Shown here: in pieces, positions 51,301 to 64,000 of the stretch
Numbering within the stretch: the first letter of the stretch is position 1
How the letters are laid out: each line of letters opens with the position of its first letter
Source: Ficedula albicollis
Lineage: Eukaryota; Chordata; Aves; Passeriformes; Muscicapidae
Direction: 5' to 3'
NCBI RefSeq assembly: GCF_000247815.1
Contig: NC_021683.1
Coordinates: 5,721,521-5,785,520, forward strand
DNA: 64,000 nt
Notes under the pieces: generated by a model
Told to the model about the DNA's origin: nothing
The model's database searches: none
Seen by the model: the letters and a program-made list of their open reading frames with translations, nothing else
Program-made: the position numbers and the translations under genes

Positions 51301-52376
51301 GAAACAGAACATGCAGCTCCACAATTGGTGTGAATGGGGCTGGGACAGGGGGAAAGATGCAATTTTGGGGTCTTGGTATCCTTGCCAGGTGTGCTGGCAT
51401 GATGCCACCCGCTGCCAAAGCAGAGACAGGAGAGGTGCCAGGGCATGGCCAGGCTGCTTGACCTCCACTCCTCTGCTGCCCGAGCTTGGCCCCAGGCTGG
51501 GGATGTGTGCTGTGAGAGCAGTGCACACAGAATTCTTTTTTTGTGTTAGCTCCGTGGGCCAGGCAGGAATTTGGTTGCATTGCTTCCCCTGAATCTGCCC
51601 AGAGTGCCTTTGGAGGGTGAAGTTGGTGCTTTCACTCCTTACATGCAATCATATCTGTCAAACAATCCAGAATACCTTTGAATCTGGTACGGAGTGTCAG
51701 GAGTGCGGGGTCTCCCATAAGGCAGAGCTCTAAGAAAAACACCAGTAACACAAAACCCCCCTAAGTCAGTCAATATGATTTTATCACACATATTTATGCT
51801 TGCCTGACAGCCAGCAGTGAAAGAGAATGGGAGTGAAAAAAATCCTACTGAGGGCAGTGCAGAGTAAACAGCATCCCTGTTCAGGTGAATTGTCCTCTGG
51901 AGAAGCCTTGGTAGAGCAGCTCCAGCCTGGGGTGTGTCTGTGTCCCCTTGGTGCAGTGGGAGCAGAACACTCCATGCTCAGAACCCCATGTCTGCAGGGC
52001 TCCTTAGGGAGGGACTCAGCCTGGATTGCCACCAGTGCAAGCCCAAGGACTTGTCAGGGGTGGTGGCACATCCCTGGAGTACATTCTCTGGTTTCCAAAG
52101 GGATTTGTGTGCTCCACAGCCACCTGTGCCACGAGCCAAAGCCTGGTGGGTGAGGACAGTTGAGAGGACGACTTCAAAAGTGCTCCCCTAATGCAGCCTG
52201 AACTCCTAATGAGGGCATGTTGTTTGGAGTTGTGCAGAGGGGATTGGAATCCCTTCCTCTGGGCTCATAGCTGGTGTCAACAGCATCCCCAGGGGTGAAT
52301 AGGTGATGAATGTTTGCATCAGCTCCCACAGCACTGGTGCCACTTTAGAGAGCTCTGGTTTTCAGTGCTCTTGTTA
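48381..52376. other. Unique sequence; candidate regulatory stretch
   Basis: No gene called. A 213-codon minus-strand frame at 51007-51648 lies in GC-richer DNA, overlaps frames on both strands and shows no recognised domain. The part at 50170-50900 is noted separately. Confidence 0.45.
50170..50900. promoter_or_regulatory. Candidate conserved element with paired GATA sites
   Basis: At 50775-50788, GATAA and TTATC form an inverted pair separated by GAAG, so two WGATAR sites face each other. Other TAAT words and an ATTTGCAT octamer (near 50191) lie in the same 700 bp. It looks like regulatory DNA, but this rests on motif words alone. Confidence 0.22.
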
Positions 52377-52424
52377 GCTGTGTAACCTTTCTCAACTGCC
52401 GCTGTGTAACCTTTCTGAACTGCC
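52377..52424 (+). repeat. 24 bp tandem duplication
   Basis: GCTGTGTAACCTTTCT starts at 52377 and 52401, with one base different between copies. Confidence 0.9.
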
Positions 52425-52892
52425 TTTGCCCAGCCTGCTGCATGCTGCATTCTTTCCTCAGTCCATTGCATTTTGTTTCTGTATTACACCATTTTTTTTA
52501 GTGTTTCCATATTTATGAATTCATCCATCTACAATAACAATTACAGTTGGAATGTTTACTTTGTCTGATAACATTTACAGTTCATCTACTGGGCAAATAC
52601 TTGTTATTCTTTGCTTATTTTTTTAAATATATATTATTAGAAGAGCTTTTGTAAAATTTAATTCATTCCTCCCAAATATGTTCCATTTCACACAATTGGC
52701 AGGAACAAAAAAACAAATCAGAACAAAACAAAGCAGCCTCATCTTCCCTAAAGAAAAACTATAAAAGGGGGAAAAGGGAGTTGAGGAAGGCACCAGAATG
52801 ATAAAGTCATAACCAAGATCTAGCATTTAACTTGAATTATTTTTCTGACAGTTTTACGTAATCAGGTGCAATTATGGGTGACTTAAGGCCCT

Positions 52893-52930
52893 GTTTTGTT
52901 TTGTTTTGTTTTGTTTTGTTTTGTTTTGTG
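52893..52930 (+). repeat. (GTTTT)n pentanucleotide microsatellite
   Basis: About seven perfect GTTTT units. Confidence 0.95.
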
Positions 52931-55900
52931 TGAAAAAACCCAGGGCTGACATTCCCCTGATCAAGAGCTTGGTGCCCGCGGGCTGTTCAGCAATGATGCT
53001 CATCACAGGCAATCCCTGATCCACCATGTGGATCACAGCAGCCTTGGAGAGGCTTTTTTAATTAGACACAGAGGTGTTTGGCCTCATGCTGGGAAAGGAG
53101 AGGGATAACAGGCTGCTGGTGCCCATGGCAGTGTCCCATCTCCAGCCACTGCAGGAAATGCCCCTGGGATTCCTCTGGGACAGCAGTGCCTTCTCTGCTG
53201 GCCCTGGCAGCCCCCTCACCAGCTGGGTTAACTCTCACCTGCACAGGGCAAGGACCATGCTGCTGCAGAGGCAAACACAGGCACTTTGTTGCCTGTGGAA
53301 GTCTTCTCCAGCTCCACAAAGCAGAGCATGCATTGCCCTGTCCATCCTGGTTCAGTGAAGTGGTTAATGCTCTGTGCAGTGCATGGGATTTATTTAGTGC
53401 AGATAGCTGAGGGACTCGGGTTTAATGCGCACTGGAAGGATATTGGCACACGTTTTTGGACTGCACTTTGCTCTCTGCCTTGATGAACTAAGCAGATACT
53501 GTACCATGAAAGGGAAGAGGAAGCTGAAACTTGGAATAATGTCCCTGTTTGTCTCACAGCGTGCTGCTGCTCATGATGTTGAGCTGGCGCCGGTCCTGCT
53601 CTGCTTGGAGAACGCAGCCGTAGGCTCTGGTTGTGGGAGGATGAGCCCGTTGTTATCTGGCAGGGCTGGTGAGAAAGGAAAGGAGGGTTGATTCTGGCCA
53701 GATGGGAGATGCTTTCCCAGTGTGAGAAAAGCCTGCATGGAGGCAGATTATGCTCTGAACAAAAGAAGCAAGCAAGAGCCCTCCAGTTGGTGTGAGGGAT
53801 GAGGAGTGGGACAATAGGTATTGCCAGGAAACACCTGGCTGCAGGAGGAAGCTGAGGGGACCTTCCAGTGACTGAAAAGCCTCGCTGTAAAATGTGTTAA
53901 TTGACAGTGAATAAAGCATGGGGCGAAGAGAGTCCAACCCTTTGTGAGGAGATGGGAATGTCCTTCCTCTGCACTGTGGTTTAATTTCCAACAGTCACAC
54001 ATCTCTGTGTTCTTTGTGGTTGGATCAGCCAAGAAACTTTCTGTGTGTTAAGTCTGAATATTTGGGGAGACAAGCTCATAGGGAGGAGCACAAAGACTGT
54101 ACATTTGAATGCTGGAAGGAGTCTGCTCAACACCTTTGGAAGTGAGGTTTGTCAAATAGGAGAGAACAAGACCTGAATGTTCATCTTTCCTGAAAATGTT
54201 ACTGCACTTATGAGCAGACAGGTAGTAACAGAGGAGTTACCTACTTAACACAGGCTCAGAAGCCCTGCACTAAATTTCTAGAGGATAGTAATAGCAATGA
54301 AGAAAACCTCTTTAAATGAAAAGGTGTGAAAGAATGCAGATAAGAGGGTGCAAAACTAAAACAAGCAAAGCAAAAGTGGAGAACAAAAGGGAGTCCTGCA
54401 GGTGTACACAGAACCAAAGGGTCAGCAGAGAGGTGAAGGTGAGGGAACTGGAAAGAGGGTTGCTGCAACTCTGGAGTGACACAGGCAGGGAAAGTGCAGG
54501 GCAGGCTGGGCTGCCCAAATGTCTGCAACTCCAATGGGGCTGGAGCCAGCCTGAAGGTGGGGACATCCAATACAGCAATTGTCTCTGAACCATCTTTCAT
54601 CTTTTTCGTCATAGATGGAAGTTTTTGCTTTCCCACTTTTACCTCTTCCTTCCTTTCTGTTGCTTTGAGAATTTCTGGTGGTCTTCTATATTTCCTCCAC
54701 TTTTATGGGAAAAATGAATAAGGAAACCAAAAGGAGAAGTATTTTTATTTTCCATTGCATTTTGACAAGGCAGTGAAGTAGATATGGAATAGGTATCTCC
54801 TCACCTCTATTATGATTTTCCTTTCAAACTATAAGGACTCTTCCTACATCTCTGTTTGAAGGTATAAACCAGAATCAAATAAATTGAAGATCACAGGCAA
54901 TGAAAATCATCTCCATCCAATTCTGGATGACTGAAGTCAATTTTCCTGCACTATCAGAGGTCTGTATTGGTGGGCATTGCCACAATCCACATGGTTTTCA
55001 TCACTGCAAAGAGGTTAAATCCACTGTGTCTTTACCATGCCAAATAATAAGAAGAAATCATGCTTTAAGTATGCACCTGTGTAAGCTATTTTTATGAGAC
55101 AAAAAGGCTTCCTGGTCCCTCGTGGGATCATTTATATGATGGAAATAAGAAATATGGCATTGTTTGGCTGGGAGGATATAATTCCTTAATTACCTGAGGC
55201 ATGTCTGAGTTATTTTGGAAAGGTTGTTATGAACAGCATGGTATCAGCTCTGCGACTGTAAAGAACAAGAACCAATAATGTAAGATCCAATTTGTTCTGG
55301 CAAATAACAACCTGGGTCAAAAGGGTTGGGTGGGGGGGCAGTAAATTGAAGAATTTACCCAATGGCAAAGTACTCAGATTTTCTTTCAGAAAATATAGTT
55401 TCACAGTGTTGATGCTGAGGTGCTAAAGGTAATAAACTGGGGGATAAAATAACGGGGGTAAAAGAAGTGGTGGTGCAGATGTTGCTGGTTCTGGAGGGGA
55501 AGAAGTGCTGCCTCCCTCCCAGCAGGATGGCTGGGCTGCTGCAGCAGGGCTGCTAAGAAAAGATTTCATCCCTCTGCTTTTGGGTGGCCTTTTTCTTAGT
55601 TAATTTTTTAATGTTGTTTCTTTGGAGGATGGGGTTTTTTTGCTACCCAAATACCTCTGTATATTAATAAATTACACCTGTTGGGAGTCAGATTTTACCT
55701 TCCTCAGGAATTTCTGACAGTCCTGCAAAACTTCTCTAGAAATTGGTTTAACCCATTTTAGGGACTGTATGGGGTTTGCATGCTCCACACTTGCTGTGGC
55801 AGAGTTCTTAACAAAGGTGGATTAGGGAGAGCTTGGCTGTGCCATCCCTTTCTGCTGGTGGGGAAACACTCCTCTGGGTAAGCACAAACAGCTTTGCTTT

Positions 55901-57589
55901 CCTACCTCCCATTTTTTTATATTTCTGTCTATCCTAAGACAAACCTTACTTGGCCATTCAGCAGTAACTTCACCATCACATTTTTGTGCAAGAGAATGGT
56001 GAAAAATAAAGTCACCTTTGGTCAAAATATGATTTTTCCTAATGGGAATTCAAAATGAGGTTCCAAAATTATGGTAGAGGACTGTGGACAGAAGAGTTTG
56101 TTTCAAGTGTTTCCAGTGATAGTATGACTGAATATATATGATTTATTTCTTTTTTTTTTTTTTAATGGATTACAAAACTATGAATTTGTGATGAAAGGCT
56201 TGATGGCTTTATGAATAAGTGCTAGTTGATGCTATTTAAGTAGGATTCAATTAAATCTTCATAAAATGAGCAGAGTGAAAAGGCTTGACATGAACTGAGG
56301 CCCAGGAAGGCAAATTGCCATGTATGAACTATTCCATGGAAATCAGATTACTTTTCATAGCTGCAAAAATGTGCTTAGCTTAAACATATTGGGCCAAATT
56401 CTGTTCTCATTTATGTGTGTGTAATGTGGAGCTAAGTGCAATATTTGGGTAAATCTATTTCAAATAATTAGTTGATAGTCTTGGAGGGAAAAGAAACCAT
56501 TGCTAATTTAAATATTGGCATATTCTGTTTTTCAAACAGATGTTCAGACTCTTATATTTTGGCATCCCAAGATGAAAAGATAGTGCAGTTGCACAACAGA
56601 GGTTTTATGGAGACTGTCAATGGAAATGAGAAAACTCTTGAGCCAAAATTCAAACAAGTTCTATACATAGTTGCCCACAAAATTTCCGATCCTGAGAGCT
56701 GTGGGGAATCCCACTGACTTTAGAAATTCCCTTCTCCATCGCACAGTTTGTGGGATTGAGGCTCGACAAAACCCAGCTCTGTTGTCCTGGCTCTGTGGAG
56801 GTAGATGGCAAAATGCCTTTGGCATAAGCAAAGTCAGACCTTTCACTATTATCTTTTTCAGAGACTGAATTAAACCCACCTCCCCTCTATTTTTTTTTCT
56901 TTCCCCGAGCGAGTTCAATCTCTTGTTACTTTACCAAGGTTTTAATTTGAAATCTGAAGTCATTTTTTACCTTGATATGCTTATATAGCTTTAAAATGTA
57001 CAATAAAACAGAGTAGGTATGTTATTGCCAGAATATGAATCCAAGGCAACTAATTCAATTGAAAACAAATCTAAAATCTTCCTTCTATTGATTATTTATT
57101 TGAACCAGTGGGTATCCTTGTTCTGCATTTATCCCCCACACTTTTTAATACAATAACCCCTCCCGAAAGTAGCATAAAATTCTCACTCTTCTGAACTTGT
57201 TTTAAAAATTCCATTACCATTTACAAGAAAAACTATTTGCCTGCTTGCTTTTAAAGTCTCTAAATTTATTTTTTTCCACATTAGTGTTAGGAAAACATTA
57301 AGCCAGCTTCATAGGTACTGAGATACGATAACACCAAATGATTTGCCCAAATTATCTGCCAAAGTTTGGTGGCATTATGGGGAGTAGAGTTTCTATCTCA
57401 AACTCTCAGTTCAGCCTCATAGACCATCTTTCCTTTCCATCTATGATTCAAATGAGAACATCCTGAACCAGAACCACTCTGGGTTAAAATACCAACTTTT
57501 TCAGTAGTTTTTCTTTCATCCCAATTATACTGTGAAATGACAATGCAGATATCAGCAAAAGGGCTTCTGATTTACTGCAAGATGAGAGA
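52931..57589. other. Unique sequence
   Basis: A GC-richer stretch at 52965-53660 has open frames up to 110 codons in several overlapping frames with no recognised domain. A T14 tract lies near 56150. No RNA gene or element recognised. Confidence 0.5.
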
Positions 57590-57614
57590 AAACCCATAGA
57601 TAAAAAAAAAAAAA

Positions 57615-57676
<62 letters not shown>

Positions 57677-57702
57677 ACCCATAGATAAAAAAAAAAAAAA
57701 AA
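57590..57702 (+). repeat. Poly-C of 58 between two copies of a 27 bp repeat
   Basis: AAACCCATAGAT followed by A15 (57590-57616), then C58 (57617-57674), then AAACCCATAGAT followed by A16 (57675-57702). The flanking copies are direct repeats, like a target-site duplication around an insertion of pure C, or like two ends of the same tract joined by artefactual sequence. Confidence 0.96.
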
Positions 57703-58523
57703 TCCATTTGTGTCAATTAAAGATGTTTACACTGTGAAGCACATTATCAACATGTAGTAATGATGGAAAAGGAAATCTTACCACTCTTCTCCCTTCCTGT
57801 GGAAATTGGAATTCAAATTTCTATTTATACAATGCCTTGACTTAAGATTTCCCCAGCTTTTGCTTTCTCTGTAGCCTGCCAGTGAACACATGCTTTTCTC
57901 TAAGTATAGTGTAATCAGGAATTAATATAACAAGGTAGGGGACATGCAGGATTAAATTGCATGACTTCAGCTTGACTGATGTGGCTTCTATTTGTTTCAA
58001 CTGTTGCTCAGACCTCTGTATTTTACCCCACATTAAAACATGGCCTGGAAACAGCTCCAAATAGTTCAGAGAGTCCGGGGGGTTGAAATACTTTCAACCA
58101 ATCTCTGTCACCTTGACATTTTTCATACCATCCACCTGCTTGTACAGAAGTTGTACTTTGCTTCAGTCTTTCTCTCTATACTTTTGTCTTCAATACCTAA
58201 ATCACCTCCTTTTTAATGCTGCATTATTTAACTTTTCCCCTCCACTAGAGTAAACATATGCTTTACTATCTCTTCCCAACTCCTGTATTTTCATTCATTT
58301 TATGGACTGTGGTAAGGTTTAGTCTCATATAAAATGTCTGGTTAGTTCATCTCTAACCAAGGGAACTCAGATAAAGTCAAAGTGCTCTCCTGCCAGTCTT
58401 TCACTGCCCTTTTGGTGCCAGATTTTCAGAGGACTCTGCATTTCAGATTTTTTGTTTGGGCTGAATTTGTTGCTTCCCACATGCAAAGTAATGCAGAAGT
58501 TTTCAGAAGATCTACAACCAGAT
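57703..58523. other. Unique sequence, nothing recognised
   Basis: Ordinary AT-rich sequence with no supported gene or element. Confidence 0.5.
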
Positions 58524-58689
58524 GTTGAAAGCTTCACTTGACCTGCTGAAGTGAAGTGTGCAAGCTCTGAATTCTCATTGCTAATCCTGCTTTATCTGGG
58601 GCAATGGTTGAAAGCTTCACTTGACCTGCTGAAGTGAAGTGTGCAAGCTCTGAATTCTCATTGCTAATCCTGCTTAATCTGGGGCAATG
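58524..58689 (+). repeat. 83 bp tandem duplication containing a hairpin
   Basis: Copies are 58524-58606 and 58607-58689, differing by one base (CTTTATCT against CTTAATCT). Each copy contains CTTCACTT and AAGTGAAG arms separated by nine bases, a perfect 8 bp inverted repeat, so two identical hairpins lie 83 bp apart. Confidence 0.94.
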
Positions 58690-61600
58690 GACAGCACAGA
58701 CAGCACAGAAGGTGGACAACTCATGATTATTAGAATATTGAGGATGGGCTTATCTTCTAGAAGAAAAGCTGGCCCCTGCTGAGTGGCCAAATCTATTTTT
58801 AGAACTAGAAATAATAAAAATAATGCCAGTTTGGCAGCCCAGCATTGCACCAATTAATTTATGTTGACTTCCCTGAATTACTTGTGTCCAATCAAAATTT
58901 AAAAGCTAAAACGTCAATATTTAATTTCAGCAGTCTCAGCTGAAAGGACTTTTTCTGCAACTTTTACATGAAAAGTAATCCAAAACCTTTTGTTCAGATA
59001 GAGTAAGCACCAAACAAAAAACTCCACAACAAACCCCTCAGCTACTTTTGCAAAGCCACAACTGGATAGAGCTTTTGGATTTGGAATCTCCACAGTGGTG
59101 ACCCCAGCAGAATTTGGAGTAGGTGAGGTGCTGGGTGCCAGCCATGGCGTGATTTAACAGAGGCTTCAGGTGTGCTCAAAGATGTTCCTCTGCAATCAAA
59201 GCCCAAGAAAATATTCCAGTGATTCAAAGCAGTTGGAGACTTCTCCATAGCTGCTGGAATTCCCAAGCATGCAGCTGTGGCCATCTTCCATCCCCTTCAT
59301 ATGACTCAGCCAGGGTAAAAGGGCAGCTAACTGGGAAACAAAAACAATCTGGCTCAGGTTTGTTTCGGAGAAGAACTCTTGAAAGTAGATGCTTATAGGA
59401 AATTAATTTGAACCATCCTCATTTCTTGGACCTATAAATCTGGGCCATAAATTTTTCAAGAACACGTTTCTTTATAAGATCTCCAGGCCTTATTACTTCT
59501 CAGTGGGATAGAAATTGTGTGAAAAAAAACCCCAACAACCTGCTTTGTTTAAGTATTTTGGCACTCTGCCATCTTGCTTTAGAATATATAATGGGTAGAA
59601 TTTAATGGAATTTTTCTGATCTGCTGTGCGTTCTGAGTTCCTTTTATGTCCTGGGCAGTGGCTTGGGGAAGCAGTATTTGCTTCTGAACAGTTTTCACAG
59701 CCCCATGCTGCTTTTCTTTCTGCAGAGGTTGCAGAGCACACATTCCTAGGTGGAATCTGACAGGCACAGTGACTAAATGGACAATTCCAGCACTTCCAAA
59801 CACTCCTGTCATTCAGCAAGGGAGAAGTCTCTACTGATTAGGATCAGACTGGTCCATGACAAAGTCGAGGAGTGGCCTCTGTCAGGAATACATTAGTCAG
59901 TGCCATGGCAAAGCCCTCAGCCTGGATAGTGGGGAAAGCCTATTGAGGCAAGAGGAAGGAGTTTAAAGGGTGTTCTGCTCCTCTTTAGACAAGACCATAC
60001 CCCACTTTCTTCTGTAGACAGCTCGGCTACTGCACTCCATCTCACTCTGTGCCATTGGCAGGTCTCTGCTCCCCCATCTGCAGCGAGTGACAGGTCAGTG
60101 ATTTGCTGTTTCTGCAGTTTTAGGATCCCATGAATTCTTGGGTGCACACTGCCTACTACTCAGAACTAAGTAACTTGTTGGCACAATGGCATCTCTTGTG
60201 CTGTTCCTTCACCTGCCAACTTTCCCCTAGCACAGGCAAGTCCTCTCTCTCCTTCCATTAATGCACAAAACAAGACTTTTAGAAGCTGCCAAGAGTCCCC
60301 TATAGGACTGAAGGACTTGGATGTGACACGGCCTCCTCTCTGTTTGCCTGAGATCAACAGTAACCTTACTGTATTTCCCCACCTTGATGAAAGGCAGCTC
60401 ACAAGATTAAAATAACAGGCTGCAAAAGCAAATGCAGTATTATACCACATTAATCCTCTGACACAGCATTCATCCAAGTGCCACAATGGCTGTGATACTC
60501 CTGTACAGGCATGTGATTCATTCACCATTATTTGCCATAATTATCTTGCCCAGAATTAGAAAGGATTAAATGAAACTTGGTGGTCCATGCACTTGAAAGA
60601 ACAATGGAAAAGAATTTTAAAATAAGTGCTGCTAATCACCTTTGTTAAGCATTTTCCCATAATCTCTGTTTTTAACAGGAATTTATTGCAGTAAGTGTTT
60701 GTTAGTGTCCATTTGTCATCAAACATTAAACACGTCTTTGAGTTTCTCGTGATTTATCTTGATGCTTTGAAAGAATGGCCATGTGGTTAGTTGTGTGCTA
60801 CAAATTATAATGGTTATAAAAACTGTAAATTATCTCCCTTTGTTATGTACATTTCTCTTACTTGGAACAAATGGAGATTGGTCTTAATGGAGACATTTAG
60901 ACCAAACCCTGATCACCATTGGTTCTGTTGTAATCCTGGAGTGGTCTCACTGAACTCAAGAATTTAAGCTGGTCTATTTCTGGTTAGCTCAAAGGAAAAA
61001 AAAAATTAAAAATTTGAGCTGTGTGTTCCTTTTCTGATTAGCATTTAAAAATATTTTTTCTACCAGAAATGGCATTTAGAACGCAAGAGGATTCGAGATG
61101 ACTATAGTATATTTGTTTAAGAACTGGATAGATCAGAGGATTTGAAGAAAATAATTCTCTAGTCTATATACCCAGTGACTGTGGCAATAATAAAAGTGAA
61201 ATGGATGTCCAAATACGGAGATTAAAAATATGTCAGGACCAAATTTCTCATTTCATTTACCAGTTTTGTATTAGAGATACAAGGTTCTGAAGTACACTTC
61301 TGAGGTGGTTTGGGGATCTGTAGTCAAGGACTAATAATCTCGACTGTTGTAGAACACCAAATATATTGGTGTCAATTAAATATCTTTCCCCCTCTGTATT
61401 GTTACATACCTGCATAAAATGAAGAAAAAATAACTAACTGAGCAGGAATAAGTACAGCAAACATTGTTTATTATGTACTTTCAAAACTGTGTGCTGCTGA
61501 TTTGGTGATGCATTTAAAAAACTTACTTGGAATTACTTATGGTGACCCTGCCAGCCCTGAGCATGAATACTGCTCCAGAAACTCTCGCCTGTCTTAAGGA

Positions 61601-62500
61601 TGCTGCTCAAAAATAAAGCAAGGCATCAGAATCTGGCCCTAAATCAGCTATCTTAGGGAACTGATTCAGTTTTTTTGGTGCAGATGAGGATAATCTGGGC
61701 CTCTCTTTGCAAACCAGCAGAGCCCAGCACTGGTGCTGGTGCTGCAGAAGGACAGCCAGGAGGAGAGAAAGGGCCTGGGGGGATGAGAGGTTTGTGAATT
61801 TACTCTTCCTGCAGAAAGCTGGCAAAGCTGCACTGCCTCCAGAAACTGGTGTTACAAAGCCTAGCACAGAGAAACCAATGATTTTTTTAAAAAAATAATT
61901 CTATTTCAGAATTAATTAAAATACTGTTAGGATTGATTGTACTGCCTGCATTAGGATAATAAGCTAAGATCAACTTGGATATCACTGGGATCCCTTAGGT
62001 GAATAAGTGCTTCAGCAACATAGATGTTGCAGAGTTGATATGATAATTAATATACCTTTTATTTCTCAGTTCTGGCATCTCTGTACTGTTTTATGAATCA
62101 GACCTTATTGATTAAGTAAAAGAAGACTTAGAAGAGGAGCAAAGAAGCCCTGTAAATTCGGAAGCCAGGCATAATTAGTTTGCACAGGTTTTGTTGTTAG
62201 AGTTTCAGGTATCAAATCAATAGAGTAACATTAATAATTAAGGACTTGGATAAATATACCAAGTCCTAGATTAGAGCTTTGAGCTTTAAAATGCTCACAT
62301 AAAAGGTTTTCCTGAGGCTCTAAATGTTCTAAAGTGCTATAATGTGACTTTTCAGCTAGAGATGCTGTTAAGAAATACCAGGCTACTGTACCAGGGAGAG
62401 ATTTGGATATCTCCAGGTTGGAGAGTACCTACTGCATGTGCAGGGAAATTGCTGGCACCACTTTTGCAAGGCTTACCTTTCCTTGGCTGCAACTGGGGAG
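58690..62500. other. Unique sequence
   Basis: No gene recognised. Short opposing frames lie in 59500-60530. A possible conserved element at 60540-60850 is listed separately. Confidence 0.5.
60540..60850. promoter_or_regulatory. Candidate conserved element with SOX-type sites
   Basis: AACAATGG at 60600-60607 matches the SOX consensus; TAATC at 60633-60637 and CCTTTGTT at 60639-60646 (SOX/TCF-like in reverse) lie within 50 bp. Clustered words are suggestive only. Confidence 0.2.
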
Positions 62501-62940
<440 letters not shown>

Positions 62941-64000
62941 GCATTGAAAATAAATAGTAGCAGACAACAAAAATGCTAGAAATGTTCTTAATTCAAAATG
63001 GAGAATGTGGCCAGGTTGGGGTTTCTTGGTACTTTTGCCATGTGAAAATACCCTGGATGTGGCAGGACATCAGAAAGCCACATGGAATCCAAAGGATCCT
63101 CAAGGTACAGGGATTAGCCTGGTACCTCTGGCACCTCCCAGCATGGCAGTCCCTGTGTGAGTGTCATCCTCAGCCTGCTGGGAGCAGGGCAGGGCCAGCT
63201 CCTCCCTCTGCCTGATTCCCAGGGAAGGCAAGAGCCCTCCTTGCTCTGATGAGTGTCCTCTTTGTATTCCATCTGAAGATGCAAAAACAATAATCAGAAA
63301 ATGCATTACTTTTCTGTCGTGACAGTCTCTAAGTCAGAAATAATGTTAATACTTCCTCTCTGAGTGGTTTACTTTTCACCGTGCTATTTTTTAACAGATA
63401 ATCTAAACCAGATGTTTCAGTTTTGGTGTAATTAAGTGGCTTTTTGGGTAAGCTGGCTCACTTCAGATTATCAAAACATATGTATCTCTTATTCCTTTTG
63501 AATCCCTTCTGTTAAGACTGTAATTTGGAAGCACATCCAAACCACTTTTGAGTTACTTACTTTAATCATTATTTAATTTAGCATACTGACATAAACTACC
63601 CAAAAAGCCCTGCTGTAGTGAGTCTGATAATACACTCACTGACATCACTGGAACATTTTCCATTGGCATCATTTGAACAAAGAGAATTTTCTGTAGGGCT
63701 TGCTTGGAAAGAGAATAATATTTCTAATTGCTTTAATAGTCACTAAGTAAATAGGCAGGAGATGAGCAGAGTGAACACAGGGTGTGTGTGATAATATGAT
63801 GATCCACACAGTGTACTGACATGGTGATCTGTGTGGATGAGAAAGAAAATGGAGAGAATGTTTTCCTTCTGGAAACACAGGGGATGAATTTAGGCCAGAC
63901 TGTGGCATCTGCTGGAGGAAATGGAAAGGTCTGTGTGGCCCTGTCCACATCGATGCAAAGTCAGGCAAATTTTGTCTGTCTTTGCAAAGACAGTCTAATA
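62941..64000. other. Unique sequence to window end
   Basis: No gene, RNA or repeat recognised. Short overlapping frames on the minus strand (63669-63968) show no recognised motif. Confidence 0.5.

Noticed and set aside
51007..51648. 213-codon minus-strand frame
   Set aside because: No domain, signal or membrane pattern recognised, frames on both strands overlap it, and the local GC content lowers stop frequency.

Overview
This 64 kb window looks like nuclear DNA from a vertebrate. It is AT-leaning and CpG-depleted, with no operon-like gene packing and no long recognisable reading frame. I saw no LINE, SINE or LTR that I could name in 64 kb. That scarcity of interspersed repeats and the abundance of simple repeats fit a bird genome best, possibly a songbird. 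This is inference only: no avian marker repeat such as CR1 was recognised. The window reads as intergenic or intronic sequence, and I call no gene with confidence.

What stands out is structure, not coding. (1) Direct duplications occur at many scales: a 0.7 kb repeat with 1,691 bp offset (20-2412), a 2.1 kb near-tandem pair (8951-13239, with a nested 55 bp duplication in copy 2), a perfectly abutting 1,094 bp pair (15737-17924), a 781 bp pair (36272-37833), and small tandems of 173, 135, 83, 60, 51, 35, 24, 21 and 10 bp. The larger pairs differ by only a few bases, so they are either very recent or false duplications in the assembly. (2) Two arrays of the same hexamer, each about 1 kb, lie in opposite orientation about 9.5 kb apart: GATATA at 29.6-30.8 kb and TATATC at 40.3-41.4 kb. 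(3) Four uninterrupted poly-C runs, of 54, 159, 58 and 379 C, are all on the + strand. Each is bracketed on both sides by copies of the same low-complexity sequence, a pattern that suggests an assembly or sequencing artefact or an unusual mutational process.

Outside these blocks the sequence is mostly unique. A few stretches look like candidate conserved regulatory elements, from retained CpGs, paired GATA sites, or SOX/POU/homeodomain-type words: about 1080-1430, 34720-34880, 46540-46860, 50170-50900 and 60540-60850. A CpG cluster sits at 13620-13770. Just beside it, the minus strand from 14834 to 13612 stays almost continuously open by alternating between two frames, and includes a well-formed membrane-spanning segment. 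It is the only candidate for a decayed or spliced coding region, and it is weak.

No tRNA, rRNA, CRISPR, bacterial-type promoter or terminator, or intact mobile element was found. The long reading frames over the hexamer and poly-C tracts are products of the repeats, not proteins.
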